Numbered from the stretch's first letter, positions 1 through 9,818 are shown. The stretch is DNA of 64,000 nucleotides from Micromonospora sonchi (GCF_014646235.1 NZ_BMNB01000009.1:1-64000), one strand, 5' to 3'. A program made the numbers and translations. The notes: generated by a model from the letters alone, not told the origin.

Positions 1-2
1 CC

Positions 3-69
3 CGCGTTGATCATGAGGTTAGCGGCAGTTCAGGAGATCGACATCGCCGCTAACCTCATGATCAACGCG
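3..69. repeat. Long perfect inverted repeat (hairpin) downstream of trpD
   Basis: Two 24-nt arms at 3-26 and 46-69 are perfect reverse complements (the left arm begins CGCGTTGATCATGAGG), with a 19-nt loop. It lies about 40 bp past the trpD stop and is separated from it by a G-rich simple stretch (70-108) made of GGTG/GGGTGT runs. It could act as a terminator for the minus-strand trpD transcript. No T-tract is visible, so it may instead be a dispersed palindromic repeat of the kind seen again at 15201, 53654 and 57355. Confidence 0.8.
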
Positions 70-108
70 CTTCAGGGCGGGTGTGAGGTGGGGGGTGTGG
101 GGGGTGGG

Positions 109-1155
109 TTAGAGGGTTTGGGCGACGTTTAGCCAGCGGGAGAGGGTGCGGGCGGCGGCGCCGGAGTCGATCGACTCGGCGGCGCGGTCGAGGCCGGCCC
201 GCAGGGCGGTGGTCAGGTCGCCGTCCAGTGGGCCCTGGGTGGCCAGGGCAGCGGCGGCGTTGACCAGCACGGCGTCGCGTACCGGGCCGGGCTCGCCGGC
301 GAGCAGGCGCCGGGCCACGTCGGCGTTGTACGCGGCGTCACCGCCCCGCAGGTCGTCGAGGGTGGACCGGGGTACCCCGAGGTCGACCGCGTCCACCACG
401 GTCTCCCGGACGGTGCCGCCCGCGGCGATCCAGAACCGGGTCGGGGCCGCGGTGGTGAACTCGTCCAGCCCGTCCTCGCCGCGCATCACCAGCACCGAGT
501 CGCCCCGAGCGGCGAAGACGGCGGCCATCACCGGCGCCATCGTCGCGTCGAAGCAGCCCACCGCGCCGGCCGGCGGGCGGGCCGGGTTGGTCAGTGGGCC
601 GAGGAAGTTGAACGCCGTCGGCACGCCCAGCTCCCGGCGGACCGGGCCGGCGTGCCGCATTCCGGGGTGGAACCGGGCCGCGAAGCAGAAGCCGATGCCG
701 GCCTCGGCCACGCACCGGGCCACCTGGTCGGGCTCGAGGTCCAGCGGTACGCCGAGGAATTCCAGCAGGTCGGCGGTGCCGCAGGAGGAGGAGGCCGCCC
801 GGTTGCCGTGCTTGACCACGCGCACCCCGGTGCCGGCGACGACCAGCGCGGTCATGGTGGAGATGTTGACCGTGTGGGCGAGGTCTCCGCCGGTGCCGAC
901 CACGTCCAGCGAGCTCGCGCGTACCTCCTCGGGCAGCGTCACCGGGACGGCCCGGCTGAGCATCGCCTCGACCAGCCCGCTCAGCTCGGCCGGGGTCTCG
1001 CCCTTGGCGCGCAGCGCCATCGCGAAGCCGGCGATGCGGGCCGGGGTCGCCGAGCCGGAGATGATCTCGCCCATGGCCCAGGCGGTGTCGGCGGTGGAGA
1101 GTTCCTCCCCGCGCAGCAGCGCGGTGAGCAGGTGCGGCCAGGTCCGTTCGCCCAT
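109..1155 (-). CDS. trpD: Anthranilate phosphoribosyltransferase
   Basis: Transfers the phosphoribosyl group of PRPP to anthranilate, the second committed step of tryptophan synthesis, in the cytosol. The 348-aa product is normal for the family. The PRPP/Mg-binding signature VGTGGD (about residues 86-91) and the anthranilate-site stretch [15 protein letters not shown] (about 115-129) are intact. The ATG start at 1155 is used. No other trp gene is adjacent; instead it sits beside the respiratory genes, as M. tuberculosis trpD (Rv2192c) sits beside ctaE (Rv2193). A G-rich spacer and a 24-bp hairpin follow its stop codon. Confidence 0.96.
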   Translation of the reverse strand: MGERTWPHLLTALLRGEELSTADTAWAMGEIISGSATPARIAGFAMALRAKGETPAELSGLVEAMLSRAVPVTLPEEVRASSLDVVGTGGDLAHTVNISTMTALVVAGTGVRVVKHGNRAASSSCGTADLLEFLGVPLDLEPDQVARCVAEAGIGFCFAARFHPGMRHAGPVRRELGVPTAFNFLGPLTNPARPPAGAVGCFDATMAPVMAAVFAARGDSVLVMRGEDGLDEFTTAAPTRFWIAAGGTVRETVVDAVDLGVPRSTLDDLRGGDAAYNADVARRLLAGEPGPVRDAVLVNAAAALATQGPLDGDLTTALRAGLDRAAESIDSGAAARTLSRWLNVAQTL

Positions 1156-1239
1156 GGCGGGCCTCCCGAGCGGAAGAGTACGGGTGGGACGGGACCGGCG
1201 CCGGCTCGCCCGGCGCCGTGGCGGTGCCGGAGTGGGACG

Positions 1240-1635
1240 TCAGGCGGGTGCGTCCGTCCGCAGCAGCTCGGCCACCGTGGCGGCGGTGGTCACCGGGTCG
1301 AGCGGATGCACCAGGGTGGCGTCGACCTCGGCGTAGGCGGCGAGCCATCGGTCGGCGGCGCGGGCGATCACCACGCAGGTCAGGGGCGGCTCGTCGAAGT
1401 CGTCCTTGATCTGGCGGGCGATGCCGATGCCGCCGCCGGGGCTGGCCTCACCGTCGAGCAGCAGCAGGTCGATCTCGTAGTCGTCGACCAGCCGGACGCA
1501 CTCGTCGTAGCCGGACGCCTCGACGAACTCCAGGCGCAGGTCGGGCGCCGGCCGGGTGCCGACGGCGAGCCGCATCCGGTCCCGTACCTGCGGGTCGTCG
1601 CTGTAGAGCAGGACGGTGCACAGACGATCGCTCAT
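1240..1635 (-). CDS. Small atypical response-regulator receiver-like protein
   Basis: A 131-aa protein made of one receiver-like domain, with no output domain. It starts LLYSDDPQVRDRM (acidic pair) and carries the expected phospho-acceptor region LLLLDGEA. The conserved lysine near the C-terminus is not evident: the equivalent stretch reads LVHPLDP. Phosphorylation-driven switching is therefore uncertain. The ATG at 1635 is preferred over in-frame starts up to 1776 because the upstream residues look non-coding and the domain begins there. It lies between trpD and the CtaG-like gene on the same strand. No histidine kinase is adjacent, so its partner is unknown. Confidence 0.75.
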   Translation of the reverse strand: MSDRLCTVLLYSDDPQVRDRMRLAVGTRPAPDLRLEFVEASGYDECVRLVDDYEIDLLLLDGEASPGGGIGIARQIKDDFDEPPLTCVVIARAADRWLAAYAEVDATLVHPLDPVTTAATVAELLRTDAPA

Positions 1636-1803
1636 GCCGACAACTCCGCTTCGCTTCCCTGCCGTTCGGGCCGGCCACCGCGGCGAGCCGGGGGCCCGTC
1701 CGCGGTTGGCTTCGAGACGGCTATCACCTCGTAGCTGCGCCGCCGATCGTACCGGTCGGCGTGGTTCGGGTGACACGCCGCCCCGTGCCCGCCGGGGCGC
1801 AGC

Positions 1804-2796
1804 TCAGGCGGGCGACTCCGTGGCGCGTTCGCGGGCCTCCTGGCGGTCCAGCTCGCGGTCGATCCGGCGGGCCTCCCGTTCGGCCTGGCGCATCCACTGC
1901 ACCACCAGCACGGCGAGCATCGTCACGCTGACGAACTCGCCGCCGGCCCAGAGGATGCCGCCGGCGAGCACCTGGTCCTCCCGGGGGTCGGCCCAGCTCA
2001 GCCCGAGCGACGGGTACCAGTCGCCGCCGAAGAGGGTGCTGCTCTGCATGATGGTGAGCCCGAGCACGGTGTGGAAGGGCACCGACAGCAGCATCAGCAG
2101 TGCCCGGCCGGGGTAGGGCCAGCGGCCGGGCAGCGGGTCCAGGCCCAGCAGCGGCCAGAAGAACACGCAGCCGGTCAGGATGAAGTGGGCGTGCACCAGC
2201 TCGTGCGCCCAGACGTGCTCCAGGGTGTGGCGGTACAGGTCGGTGAAGTAGAGCGCGAACGGGTTGACCACGAAGATGGCGAACGCCACCAGCGGGAAGG
2301 TGTAGACCCGCGCGACCCGGCTGTGCACCACCGCGAGCAGGCGCTTGCGCGGGCCGACCGGCAGGGTACGCAGGGCCAGCGTCACCGGCGCGCCCAGCGC
2401 CAGGAAGATCGGCGAGATCATGGACAGCACCATGTGCTGCACCATGTGCACCGACAGCAGGGTGGTGTCGTAGGTGCCCACCCCGGTGACCGTGACCGCG
2501 GCGATGCCGCCCAGGCCGGGCCCGAGGAAGAAGATCATCCGGGCGACCGGCCAGCGGTCGCCGCGGACCCGCAGCCGATGCACCCCGTAGAGGTAGAGGC
2601 CGGCGGCGAGCACCAGGCTGACGGCGAGCCAGCTGTCCAGCCGGGCCTCGGTGACCACGGTGGTGATCGTGAACGGCGGCAGGGTGTCCCCGGCCGCGAG
2701 CGGCACCCCGCCGGCGGGTGGAATTGTGCCGGTAACGCCCCCGATGGGCGGCAGCGCGGCCGTGGTGGCCAGGGACATCGGATCGACGTGCAGCAC
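1804..2796 (-). CDS. CtaG-type cytochrome c oxidase assembly membrane protein
   Basis: A 330-aa polytopic membrane protein with about seven hydrophobic segments and the histidine-rich stretch SVHMVQHMVLSMISPIFLALGAPV, typical of the caa3_CtaG family (PF09678). The family supports assembly or copper supply of cytochrome c oxidase. It is divergent from ctaE, separated by roughly 110 bp that must hold both promoters. The C-terminal 30 residues are highly charged (REARRIDRELDRQEARER) and probably cytoplasmic. Family assignment is firm; the precise role (copper delivery or assembly) is inferred from homologues and from the neighbouring oxidase genes. Confidence 0.88.
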   Translation of the reverse strand: MLHVDPMSLATTAALPPIGGVTGTIPPAGGVPLAAGDTLPPFTITTVVTEARLDSWLAVSLVLAAGLYLYGVHRLRVRGDRWPVARMIFFLGPGLGGIAAVTVTGVGTYDTTLLSVHMVQHMVLSMISPIFLALGAPVTLALRTLPVGPRKRLLAVVHSRVARVYTFPLVAFAIFVVNPFALYFTDLYRHTLEHVWAHELVHAHFILTGCVFFWPLLGLDPLPGRWPYPGRALLMLLSVPFHTVLGLTIMQSSTLFGGDWYPSLGLSWADPREDQVLAGGILWAGGEFVSVTMLAVLVVQWMRQAEREARRIDRELDRQEARERATESPA

Positions 2797-2904
2797 GCCA
2801 ATCAGCCTAGGTCAGGCGAACCGGACGGTACCGATCGGGCCATCTGTGCCCCCGGTTTGGGCCCCCGCTGATCGCCGGCCGTGGTCAGGGGCAATAATGA
2901 CCGC

Positions 2905-3504
2905 GTGACTGCGGCCCCAGCCATTGACAAGAGCCGGATCCACTCTCTGACGCGTCCCAACATGGTCAGCGTCGGAACGATCGTGTGGCTCTCCAGTGAA
3001 CTCATGTTCTTCGCGGCGCTGTTCGCGATGTACTTCTCGATCCGCGCTGCGGCACCCGAGCAGTGGGCGGAGCACACCCAGATCCTGAACGTCCCGTACG
3101 CGACGACGTTCACCACGATCCTGGTGCTCTCCTCCGTGACGTGCCAGATCGGCGTGTTCGCGGCCGAGCGGGGTGACGTGCACGCGCTGCGGCGCTGGTT
3201 CGCGATCACCTTCGTGATGGGCCTGATCTTCCTGCTCGGCCAGCTCAACGAGTACAAGGAGTTGGTGCACGAGGGCATCAAGATCAACGGAGACGGCTAC
3301 GGGTCGATGTTCTACCTGACCACCGGCTTCCACGGCCTGCACGTGGCCGGCGGTCTGGTCGCCTTCATCATCTTCATGATCCGCACCACCATGGGCCGGT
3401 TCACCCCGGCGCAGGCCACCGCGGCGATCGTGGTGTCGTACTACTGGCACTTCGTGGACGTCGTGTGGGTCGGGCTCTACGCCATGATCTACTGGCTTCA
3501 GTGA
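2905..3504 (+). CDS. ctaE: Cytochrome c oxidase subunit III
   Basis: Subunit III of the aa3-type terminal oxidase, an integral membrane protein working with the bc1 complex encoded just downstream. The 199-aa product has five hydrophobic helices. Conserved features are [21 protein letters not shown] at the N-terminus and [13 protein letters not shown] and [19 protein letters not shown] near the C-terminus. The GTG at 2905 gives the usual N-terminus ([12 protein letters not shown]); an in-frame GTG at 2881 is possible but less likely. It opens the ctaE-qcrC-qcrA-qcrB operon; the 72-bp gap to qcrC may contain a second promoter. Actinobacterial bc1 and aa3 complexes form a supercomplex, which fits this clustering. 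Confidence 0.97.
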   Translation: MTAAPAIDKSRIHSLTRPNMVSVGTIVWLSSELMFFAALFAMYFSIRAAAPEQWAEHTQILNVPYATTFTTILVLSSVTCQIGVFAAERGDVHALRRWFAITFVMGLIFLLGQLNEYKELVHEGIKINGDGYGSMFYLTTGFHGLHVAGGLVAFIIFMIRTTMGRFTPAQATAAIVVSYYWHFVDVVWVGLYAMIYWLQ

Positions 3505-3576
3505 TCTTGGCGCGTCTCGTGCCGCGCCGCCGCACCACCCCCTGAGACAAGGTCCAACCGGTTAAGGACACAGGTC

Positions 3577-4413
3577 ATGACTTCTGACAACGACCGCCGA
3601 CGCGGTCTGCTCGCGCGGCTGCGCGGGCGGCCCGTGGCGCGCAGCAGGGGCCGCCGCCGGCTGGGTGCCGCGGTCCGGCTGGTCGCCGCGCTGATGCTGG
3701 CCGGCGGTGCCTACACCGTCCTCGCCCCCGGCGCGTCGGCACAGGAGAACCCGCCGCTGAGCTCCGCCGCCGCCGACGGCAAGGCGCTGTTCGACGTGAG
3801 CTGCGTGAGCTGCCACGGCCGCAACGCGCAGGGGATCGAGGGGCGCGGGCCGAGCCTCATCGGTGTCGGCGCGGCCTCGGTCGAGTTCCAGGTCGGCACG
3901 GGCCGGATGCCGATGGCCCGGCAGGAGGCCCAGGCGGCCCGCAAGCCCGTGGTGTTCAAGCCGGACCAGATCGACCAGCTGGCCGCGTACGTCCAGGAGC
4001 TGGGCGGCGGCCCGGTCGTGCCGGCGGGCGACAACCTGCAGGCCGGCGGCAACATCGCGATCGGCGGCGAGCTGTACCGGATCAACTGCTCGCAGTGCCA
4101 CGCGTTCAGCGGCGGCGGCGGCGCCCTCTCCTCGGGCAAGTACGCGCCGAGCCTGGCGCCGGCCACCGACCGGCAGATCTACGCGGCGATGCTGAGCGGC
4201 CCGCAGAACATGCCGGTCTTCGGCGACAACCAGATCACGCCGGAGCAGAAGGCGGACATCATCGCCTACATCCAGCAGACCCTGAAGGAACAGGGCGACC
4301 CGGGCGGGTTCAACCTGGGCCGGTACGGGCCCTCCACCGAGGGGGTGGCGATCTTCCTGGTCGGCATCGTCGCGCTCGTCTTCGCCAGCCTGTGGATTGC
4401 GGGTAAGTCGTGA
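3577..4413 (+). CDS. qcrC: Cytochrome bc1 complex diheme cytochrome c subunit
   Basis: A 278-aa c-type cytochrome of the actinobacterial bc1-aa3 supercomplex, passing electrons from the Rieske centre towards the oxidase without a soluble cytochrome c. Two heme-attachment motifs are present, CVSCH (76-80) and CSQCH (171-175), each in a cytochrome c fold. An arginine-rich N-terminus and a hydrophobic segment (about 31-56) form a signal/anchor, and a C-terminal membrane helix (about 258-275) ends at AGKS. An RBS-like AAGGACAC precedes the ATG. The stop overlaps a possible GTG start of qcrA (GTGA), indicating translational coupling. Confidence 0.97.
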   Translation: MTSDNDRRRGLLARLRGRPVARSRGRRRLGAAVRLVAALMLAGGAYTVLAPGASAQENPPLSSAAADGKALFDVSCVSCHGRNAQGIEGRGPSLIGVGAASVEFQVGTGRMPMARQEAQAARKPVVFKPDQIDQLAAYVQELGGGPVVPAGDNLQAGGNIAIGGELYRINCSQCHAFSGGGGALSSGKYAPSLAPATDRQIYAAMLSGPQNMPVFGDNQITPEQKADIIAYIQQTLKEQGDPGGFNLGRYGPSTEGVAIFLVGIVALVFASLWIAGKS

Positions 4414-4424
4414 CCGGGGGGAGC

Positions 4425-5510
4425 ATGAGCATGCACACCGGGCAGCCGACCCGGCCGGGCCAGGAACCGATCGACGTCAACGATCCGGGGCTGAGCCGCT
4501 TCGACATCGTCCGGGAGGGTGCCCGCCGGGACGACATCGAAATCGTGCACTACGAGGAGCAGGTCGTCCCGGGCAGCCGGGCCGAGCGCCGGCTGGTCCG
4601 TACGGTGGCGGGGTTCTTCCTGATCACCGGCCTGGCGGCGACCGCGTTCCTGGCGATCTACATCTGGTGGCCGTGGGAGTACCAGCCGGGCCGCGGCGGT
4701 GACAAGATGTTCACCCCGCTGCTCGGGGCGACCCTCGGCATCGCGCTGCTGGGCGTCGGCTTCGGCATCCTGACCTGGGGCAAGAAGCTGCTGCCCAAGG
4801 AGGTCTCGATCCAGGACCGGCACGAGGGCGCGGTGCCCGCCGAGGATCGGGTCATCACCAGCCAGACCATGCTCTACATGGCCGACGAGTTGGGCGTGCG
4901 GCGCCGGCCGCTGCTCGGCATGTCGCTGCTGGCCGGTCTGGTGCCGGTCGGCGCGGTGGCCGCGGCGCCGCTGGTGGGTGGGCTCATCTCCGACCCGCAC
5001 AAGAACAACCAGATGATGACCACCGGGTTCGCCCCGCAGGACGGCCGGAAGATCCGGCTGGTCCGCGAGGACGGGCGGCCGATCCGCCCGGCGGACATCA
5101 GCGCGGGCGGCCAGATCACCGTCTTCCCCGGCATCGAGCACGGCGTGAGCAACCGGCACGCCGACTCGCCGACCCTGCTGATCCACCTGCGGGACGCCGA
5201 CGCCGAGGAGTCGCGCCGCAACAACGAGCGCCAGGGGCACGGCGGCTACATGTGGGGCAACTTCGCCGCCTACTCGAAGGTCTGCACCCACGCCGGCTGC
5301 CCGGCGAGCCTGTACGAGCAGCAGACCAACCGGCTGCTCTGCCCGTGCCACCAGTCACAGTTCCTGATCACCGACAACGCCAAGCCCATCTTCGGCCCGG
5401 CCAGCCGGCGGTTGCCGCAGCTGCCGATCGAGGTGGACGCCGAGGGCTACTTCGTGGCGAAGTCCGACTACACCGAAGCAGTCGGGCCCGACTTCTGGGA
5501 GCGGCCGTGA
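4425..5510 (+). CDS. qcrA: Cytochrome bc1 complex Rieske iron-sulfur subunit
   Basis: The Rieske [2Fe-2S] subunit, which takes electrons from menaquinol. Cluster ligands are in CTHAGCP and CPCHQSQF, in the C-terminal third. Three hydrophobic segments precede the soluble domain (about residues 60-80, 100-120 and 165-185), the three-helix architecture of actinobacterial QcrA. The ATG at 4425 is chosen because a GGGGGGAG tract lies just upstream; a GTG at 4410, overlapping the qcrC stop, would add five residues. The stop overlaps the GTG of qcrB (GTGA). Confidence 0.96.
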   Translation: MSMHTGQPTRPGQEPIDVNDPGLSRFDIVREGARRDDIEIVHYEEQVVPGSRAERRLVRTVAGFFLITGLAATAFLAIYIWWPWEYQPGRGGDKMFTPLLGATLGIALLGVGFGILTWGKKLLPKEVSIQDRHEGAVPAEDRVITSQTMLYMADELGVRRRPLLGMSLLAGLVPVGAVAAAPLVGGLISDPHKNNQMMTTGFAPQDGRKIRLVREDGRPIRPADISAGGQITVFPGIEHGVSNRHADSPTLLIHLRDADAEESRRNNERQGHGGYMWGNFAAYSKVCTHAGCPASLYEQQTNRLLCPCHQSQFLITDNAKPIFGPASRRLPQLPIEVDAEGYFVAKSDYTEAVGPDFWERP

Positions 5511-7132
5511 AGCGGCGAAAGTTTGACATGGCAGCGGTGCCGGGCAACACCGCTCGGGCGGTCGACGACCGCTTCCAGGTAGCCACCCCGCTGCGTCGGC
5601 TGCTGAACAAGGTCTTCCCCGACCACTGGTCGTTCCTGCTCGGCGAGATCGCGCTCTTCTCGTTCATCGTCCTGCTGCTGACCGGTGTCTTCCTGACCTT
5701 CTTCTTCGAGCCGACGATGACCGAGGTCATCTACAACGGCAGCTACGCCCCGCTGCGGGGCACGCCGATGTCGGCCGCGTACGCCTCGACCCTGGACATC
5801 TCGTTCGACGTCCGGGGCGGTCTGATCATGCGGCAGATGCACCACTGGGCCGCGCTGCTGTTCATGGCCGCGATCGTGGTGCACATGCTGCGGGTCTTCT
5901 TCACCGGCGCGTTCCGCAAGCCGCGGGAGACCAACTGGATCATCGGTTCGCTGCTGTTCTGGGTCGGCTTCCTGGCCGGCTTCACCGGCTACTCGCTGCC
6001 GGACGACGGCCTCTCCGGCACCGGCCTGCGGATCGCCTCGGCGATCATCCTCTCCATCCCGGTGATCGGTACCTGGGTGAGCGCGGCGGTCTTCAACGGT
6101 GAGTTCCCCGGCACGATCATCATCAGCCGGTTCTACATCGCGCACGTGCTGCTCGTCCCGGGTCTGCTGGTGGCGCTGATCTCCGCCCACCTGGGCCTGG
6201 TCTTCAAGCAGAAGCACACCCAGTGGCCGGGGCCGGGCCGGACCAACGCCAACGTGGTCGGCGAGCGGATGTTCCCGCGCTACGCGATCAAGCAGGGCGG
6301 CTTCTTCATGGTCGTCTTCGGCGTGATCGCACTGCTGGGCGGTCTGTTCCAGATCAACCCGCTCTGGCTGTTCGGCCCGTACGAGGCGTGGGTGGTCTCC
6401 GCCGCCAGCCAGCCCGACTGGTACGTCATGTTCCTGGACGGTTCGACCCGGTTGATGCCGGATTGGGAGATCCACCTCCCGATCGGCGACGGATATGTGA
6501 TTCCGCCGCTGTTCTGGCCGACCGTGGTGCTACCCGGCATCCTCGTCGGGCTCTCCCTGTTCTATCCGTTCCTCGAGGCCCGCTACCTCAAGGACTACCG
6601 GAGCCACAACCTGCTCCAGCGTCCCCGCGACGTGCCGTTCCGCACCGGCCTGGGCGCCATGGCCGTCACGTTCTACGTGATCCTGACCCTCACCGGCGCG
6701 AACGACGTCATCGCCGACAAGTTCCACATCAGCCTGAACGCGATGACCTGGGCCGGCCGGATCGGGCTGCTGCTCCTGCCGCCGCTGGCGTACTACGTCA
6801 CCTACCGGATCTGCCTCGGTCTGCAACAGCACGACCGGGAGGTGCTGGCCCACGGCGTGGAGACCGGCATCATCCGGCGCATGCCGGACGGCCGGTTCGT
6901 CGAGGTGCACCAGCCGCTCACCACGCCCGACGAGCACGGGCACGCCGAGCTGCCGTACGTCGGTTGGGTGGTGCCGAAGAAGATGAACCGGCTCGGGGCG
7001 CTCGGCCCGGCCGTCCGGGGCTTCTTCTTCCCGATCGAGAAGCCGGCCGAGGCGCCGGTCTCGCCGGGGCACCCGCCGGTCGAGCCGCGACCGGAGCGGG
7101 AGGAAGTCGGCAGCGGGGAGACCCGCCGCTGA
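5507..7132 (+). CDS. qcrB: Cytochrome bc1 complex cytochrome b subunit
   Basis: The 541-aa membrane cytochrome b containing the quinol sites. Heme-ligand histidines lie in [20 protein letters not shown] and in [12 protein letters not shown]...ISAHLGLVF. The protein has a long actinobacterial C-terminal extension after the last helix, ending in a proline- and glutamate-rich tail. The GTG at 5507 overlaps the qcrA stop; an in-frame ATG lies at 5528. The frame is open for 85 codons further upstream, but that part overlaps qcrA and is out of its frame. Last gene of the qcr operon, followed by a perfect 10-bp hairpin. Confidence 0.96.
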   Translation: MKRRKFDMAAVPGNTARAVDDRFQVATPLRRLLNKVFPDHWSFLLGEIALFSFIVLLLTGVFLTFFFEPTMTEVIYNGSYAPLRGTPMSAAYASTLDISFDVRGGLIMRQMHHWAALLFMAAIVVHMLRVFFTGAFRKPRETNWIIGSLLFWVGFLAGFTGYSLPDDGLSGTGLRIASAIILSIPVIGTWVSAAVFNGEFPGTIIISRFYIAHVLLVPGLLVALISAHLGLVFKQKHTQWPGPGRTNANVVGERMFPRYAIKQGGFFMVVFGVIALLGGLFQINPLWLFGPYEAWVVSAASQPDWYVMFLDGSTRLMPDWEIHLPIGDGYVIPPLFWPTVVLPGILVGLSLFYPFLEARYLKDYRSHNLLQRPRDVPFRTGLGAMAVTFYVILTLTGANDVIADKFHISLNAMTWAGRIGLLLLPPLAYYVTYRICLGLQQHDREVLAHGVETGIIRRMPDGRFVEVHQPLTTPDEHGHAELPYVGWVVPKKMNRLGALGPAVRGFFFPIEKPAEAPVSPGHPPVEPRPEREEVGSGETRR

Positions 7133-7155
7133 GGTGACGCACAGCGTGACGTGGC

Positions 7156-7179
7156 GCCCGCCGGATCACTCCGGCGGGC
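7156..7179 (+). terminator. Hairpin terminator after qcrB
   Basis: Perfect 10-bp stem (GCCCGCCGGA / TCCGGCGGGC) with a TCAC tetraloop, 23 bp past the qcrB stop. There is no clear U-tract, as is usual in high-GC actinomycetes. Confidence 0.75.
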
Positions 7180-7298
7180 CCCACGCCCGTTTCCGCCCTC
7201 CGGACCCTCGGCGGAGCTTCCCGCCCGTCACCGGATCGCAGGAATAACCCCGGCCAGCCGGGTATCCGTGCGGTCCAACGTCTCAACGGGGAGGAAGC

Positions 7299-7970
7299 AT
7301 GTTGGGTATCAAACGCCTCGGCCTGCTGGCCGCGCTGGTGCTGGTGGGTATCGCACCCGCCGCCGCGGCGCAGGCGGCGGCGCAACCGTCGGAGCAGGAC
7401 ACGCAGTACCTGAAGGCGATCCACCAGGTCAACCTGTACGAGGTCCAGGCCGGCGAAATGGCCCAGAAGAAGGCCCAGAACCAGCAGGTCAAGGACCTGG
7501 CGCAGATGATCGTCACCGACCACCAGGAGCTGGACAAGTCGGTGAAGGACCTGGCCGGGAAGCTGAAGGTCCAGCTGCCGAACGAGCCCACTGCTGATCA
7601 GCGGACGGCTCTCGACCAGCTGAACAAGGCCAGCGGTGAGGAGTTCGACCGGCTCTGGGTGACCCAGGGTCTGGCCGGCCACCTGCAGGCCATCCAGGCC
7701 ACCCAGACGGAGATCTCGCAGGGCTCCGAGACGCAGGTGATCCAGCTGGCGCAGACCGCGCTGCCGGTCCTGCAGGCGCACTACGACGCCCTGGTGCAGT
7801 TGGCCGAGCAGCTCGGCATCCCGGTCCCGGAGGCCAGCGCGAGCGGCTCGCCCAGCCCGGGTGGCACCGCGCCGGGCACCGAGCAACCGGCCCCGGGTGG
7901 CACCGCCACCGAGCAGGCCCCGGCTCCGGGTGGCACCGTCACCGAGACCCCGGCGCCGCAGCAGAGCTGA
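7299..7970 (+). CDS. Secreted DUF4142 domain protein
   Basis: A 223-aa exported protein. A signal peptide covers roughly residues 1-28 (LGLLAALVLVGIAPAAAAQA). It is followed by an all-helical DUF4142 domain (about 32-170) with the family pattern of alternating Q/A/L heptads and VTDHQELDKSVKDLA. The last 50 residues are a low-complexity Gly/Pro/Thr/Ala tail containing three PGGT units. DUF4142 proteins resemble ferritin-like four-helix bundles, but no metal-binding role can be claimed from the sequence. A GGGGAGGAAG RBS precedes the ATG. It is transcribed alone, ending at a strong bidirectional hairpin. Confidence 0.85.
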   Translation: MLGIKRLGLLAALVLVGIAPAAAAQAAAQPSEQDTQYLKAIHQVNLYEVQAGEMAQKKAQNQQVKDLAQMIVTDHQELDKSVKDLAGKLKVQLPNEPTADQRTALDQLNKASGEEFDRLWVTQGLAGHLQAIQATQTEISQGSETQVIQLAQTALPVLQAHYDALVQLAEQLGIPVPEASASGSPSPGGTAPGTEQPAPGGTATEQAPAPGGTVTETPAPQQS

Positions 7971-7986
7971 CCCGACGGTACGAGTC

Positions 7987-8022
7987 GAGCCGGTCCACCC
8001 TCGTCCGGGGGTGGACCGGCTC
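7987..8022. terminator. Bidirectional hairpin terminator
   Basis: Perfect 14-bp stem (GAGCCGGTCCACCC with its complement) and an 8-nt loop. It lies between the convergent DUF4142 gene and the Lrp-type gene, 16 bp and 9 bp from their stop codons. Confidence 0.85.
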
Positions 8023-8031
8023 GCCAGGGGA

Positions 8032-8319
8032 TCAGTCGGTGCTGCCGAGGCCGATGGCGAAGGCCTCTTCCAGGTCGTGGCGGGAGTACGCGCGGAAGGC
8101 GATGTGCGACTCGGTGTTGAGCACGCCGGGAACCTTGGAGATGCTGCCCGCGATCACCTGGGCGATCTCGTCGAACTCGCGGACCCGGACCATGGCGATC
8201 AGGTCGACGTGCCCGGCAACCGAGTAGACCTCGCTGACCCCGGGCAGGTCGGCGAGGGCCGTGGCCACCTCCGGAATCGAATCGGTGGCGCAGTCGATCA
8301 GCACGATCGCGGTGATCAC
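8032..8319 (-). CDS. Stand-alone Lrp/AsnC ligand-binding (RAM) domain protein
   Basis: The 95-aa protein is only the C-terminal alpha/beta ligand-binding/oligomerisation domain of Lrp/AsnC regulators (AIVLIDCATDSIPEVATALADLPGV...VAGHVDLIAMVRV). The DNA-binding helix-turn-helix is absent and is not a lost 5' part, because the domain begins at the ATG. Such stand-alone RAM proteins are common in actinobacteria; they may bind amino acids or form mixed oligomers with full Lrp proteins. Monocistronic by its position between a terminator and the sugar-nucleotide genes. Confidence 0.88.
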   Translation of the reverse strand: MITAIVLIDCATDSIPEVATALADLPGVSEVYSVAGHVDLIAMVRVREFDEIAQVIAGSISKVPGVLNTESHIAFRAYSRHDLEEAFAIGLGSTD

Positions 8320-8379
8320 GGGAAGGCTCTCCGTTCGTTGGCGTCGTCGCTCATGCTAAGGCCTGCGTACCCTGGCCGC

Positions 8380-9279
8380 TCACGTTGCGCCGGCTCGGCC
8401 TGCCGGGACGGTGAGGTCGGCGCCGACCCGGATCACGTCGTGCAGGCGCTCGTCGCGGCCGACCGTGGCGCCGGGCCAGACGACGCAACGGGTCACCGTG
8501 CCGCGTACCGTGGCGCCGGCACCGACCACCGACCGCTGGCAGTGACCGGTGACCGTGGCGTCCGCGTCGACGAGACAGCCCTCGCCGGCGGCGTGCAGGT
8601 TAGCGGCGAGGTAGTCGGCCGGGGTGCCGGTGTCGTAGAAGGTGCCCCGGTAGGGCACGACGGTCAGCCGGCCGGCGGCCTCGGCCGGGCGCCACACCGC
8701 GCGTACCAGGTCACCGAAGGTCGCGGGCAGGTCCCGGACGAACCGCCAGGGCAGCAGCGAGAAGCCGGTGAAGAGATGCCCGTCGAACGTGCCGGGGGCG
8801 GCCGGGTCGGGCGCGGGCCGACCCAGCAGGCGTACGCTCTCGCCGTCCCAGTCGGCCAGCAGCGCGGCGATGTCGGGCCCGGGCGGCGCCGCCGGGTCGG
8901 CGAGGTACGCGTCGGCGTTGCCGACCAGCACCCCCCGGCCGGCGATCCAGTCCCGCAGCCTGCCCACGCCACCGGCGGTGCCGAGCGGGGTGCCCGGTTC
9001 CACCGAGAGGTGGGCGCGCGCCCCGACCCGCTCGACGATCTGGTCGCCGAGGTAGCAGGCGTTGACGGCGACCGCCTCCGGTCCGCTCAGCCCGAGCCCG
9101 GCGAGCCGGGCCAGCGCCCGGTCCAGCAGCGGCACGTTGCCCACCGGGCAGAGCGCCTTGGGCAGCCGCTCGGTCAGCGGGCGCAGCCGGGTGCCCTCCC
9201 CGGCGGCGAGCACCACCGCGCAGATCCCGGCGGCCGGGGTCGACGGCCACCGGCCCACGGCGTCGGCAGACCCGGTCAC
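8380..9279 (-). CDS. NDP-sugar pyrophosphorylase (nucleotidyltransferase)
   Basis: A 299-aa member of the NTP_transferase family that makes an NDP-sugar from a sugar 1-phosphate and an NTP. The N-terminal signature AVVLAAGEGTRLRPLTERLPK and PVGNVPLLDRAL are intact, as are GTAGG and a VGNADAYL metal-site stretch. The C-terminal 60 residues are left-handed-helix hexapeptide-like (VDADATVTGHCQRSVVGAGATV). Sugar specificity (mannose-1-P guanylyl- or glucose-1-P transferase) cannot be decided. The GTG at 9279 overlaps the NUDIX stop, which argues against the longer upstream open frame and for translational coupling. Confidence 0.88.
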   Translation of the reverse strand: MTGSADAVGRWPSTPAAGICAVVLAAGEGTRLRPLTERLPKALCPVGNVPLLDRALARLAGLGLSGPEAVAVNACYLGDQIVERVGARAHLSVEPGTPLGTAGGVGRLRDWIAGRGVLVGNADAYLADPAAPPGPDIAALLADWDGESVRLLGRPAPDPAAPGTFDGHLFTGFSLLPWRFVRDLPATFGDLVRAVWRPAEAAGRLTVVPYRGTFYDTGTPADYLAANLHAAGEGCLVDADATVTGHCQRSVVGAGATVRGTVTRCVVWPGATVGRDERLHDVIRVGADLTVPAGRAGAT

Positions 9280-9818
9280 GGCAGGGTGTCCGGCAGCGGG
9301 GGCGGGAACTGCCCGGCCAGCGGACCGATGTCGTAGTAGGCGAGCAGGCGTGCGGTGGACCAGCTCAGCTTCGGCAGGTCGTCCAGCGGGTGCCAGGCCG
9401 CCTCGAAGACCTCCGCCCCGTCGACCGTGAGCTCGGTGCCCGATGCCGGGACCTCGGCGGTGAACACCACGTCCACCCACCCCTTGGCGTGCACGATCGC
9501 GTTGGGCGTCGCCGGGTTCAGCCGGGTCGGAGACAGCCGTACGCCCGTCTCCTCGTGCAACTCCCGGGCCGCGCCCACCGCCGGGTTCTCGCCGCGTTGC
9601 AGCAGCCCGGCGGGGAGCGTCCAGCCGCGGCCGGGCGGTTGGCGCAGTAGCAGCAGTCGGCCCGCTCCGTCGGCCTCGCTGTCGCGGAGCAGGGTGACGG
9701 CGCCGACGATGTACTTCGGCACGGCCAGTCGCACCAGCCGACGCCGCACCGGCAACGGCAACCGGTAGAAGACCTGGTACGCGACGGCGCGGCCGGTGCG
9801 GCGCGAGCGGAGGATCAT
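9276..9818 (-). CDS. NUDIX hydrolase
   Basis: A 180-aa NUDIX pyrophosphohydrolase. The Nudix box is complete (G-x5-E-x7-REL-x-EE-x-G: GLLQRGENPAVGAARELHEE, followed by TGV). A basic N-terminal extension (RRTGRAVAYQVFYRLPLPVRRRLVRLAVPKY) precedes the fold and is common in actinobacterial homologues. The substrate is not predictable. The gene overlaps the downstream nucleotidyltransferase start by 4 bp, so the two probably form a small sugar-nucleotide operon. Confidence 0.88.
   Translation of the reverse strand: MILRSRRTGRAVAYQVFYRLPLPVRRRLVRLAVPKYIVGAVTLLRDSEADGAGRLLLLRQPPGRGWTLPAGLLQRGENPAVGAARELHEETGVRLSPTRLNPATPNAIVHAKGWVDVVFTAEVPASGTELTVDGAEVFEAAWHPLDDLPKLSWSTARLLAYYDIGPLAGQFPPPLPDTLP

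Noticed and set aside
652..1734. Long plus-strand open frame opposite trpD and the receiver-like gene
   Set aside because: High-GC shadow: Gly/Arg/Ala-rich, no domain, and covers two well-supported minus-strand genes.
2071..2871. Plus-strand frame opposite the CtaG-like gene
   Set aside because: His/Gln/Arg-rich shadow of a clear membrane-protein gene.
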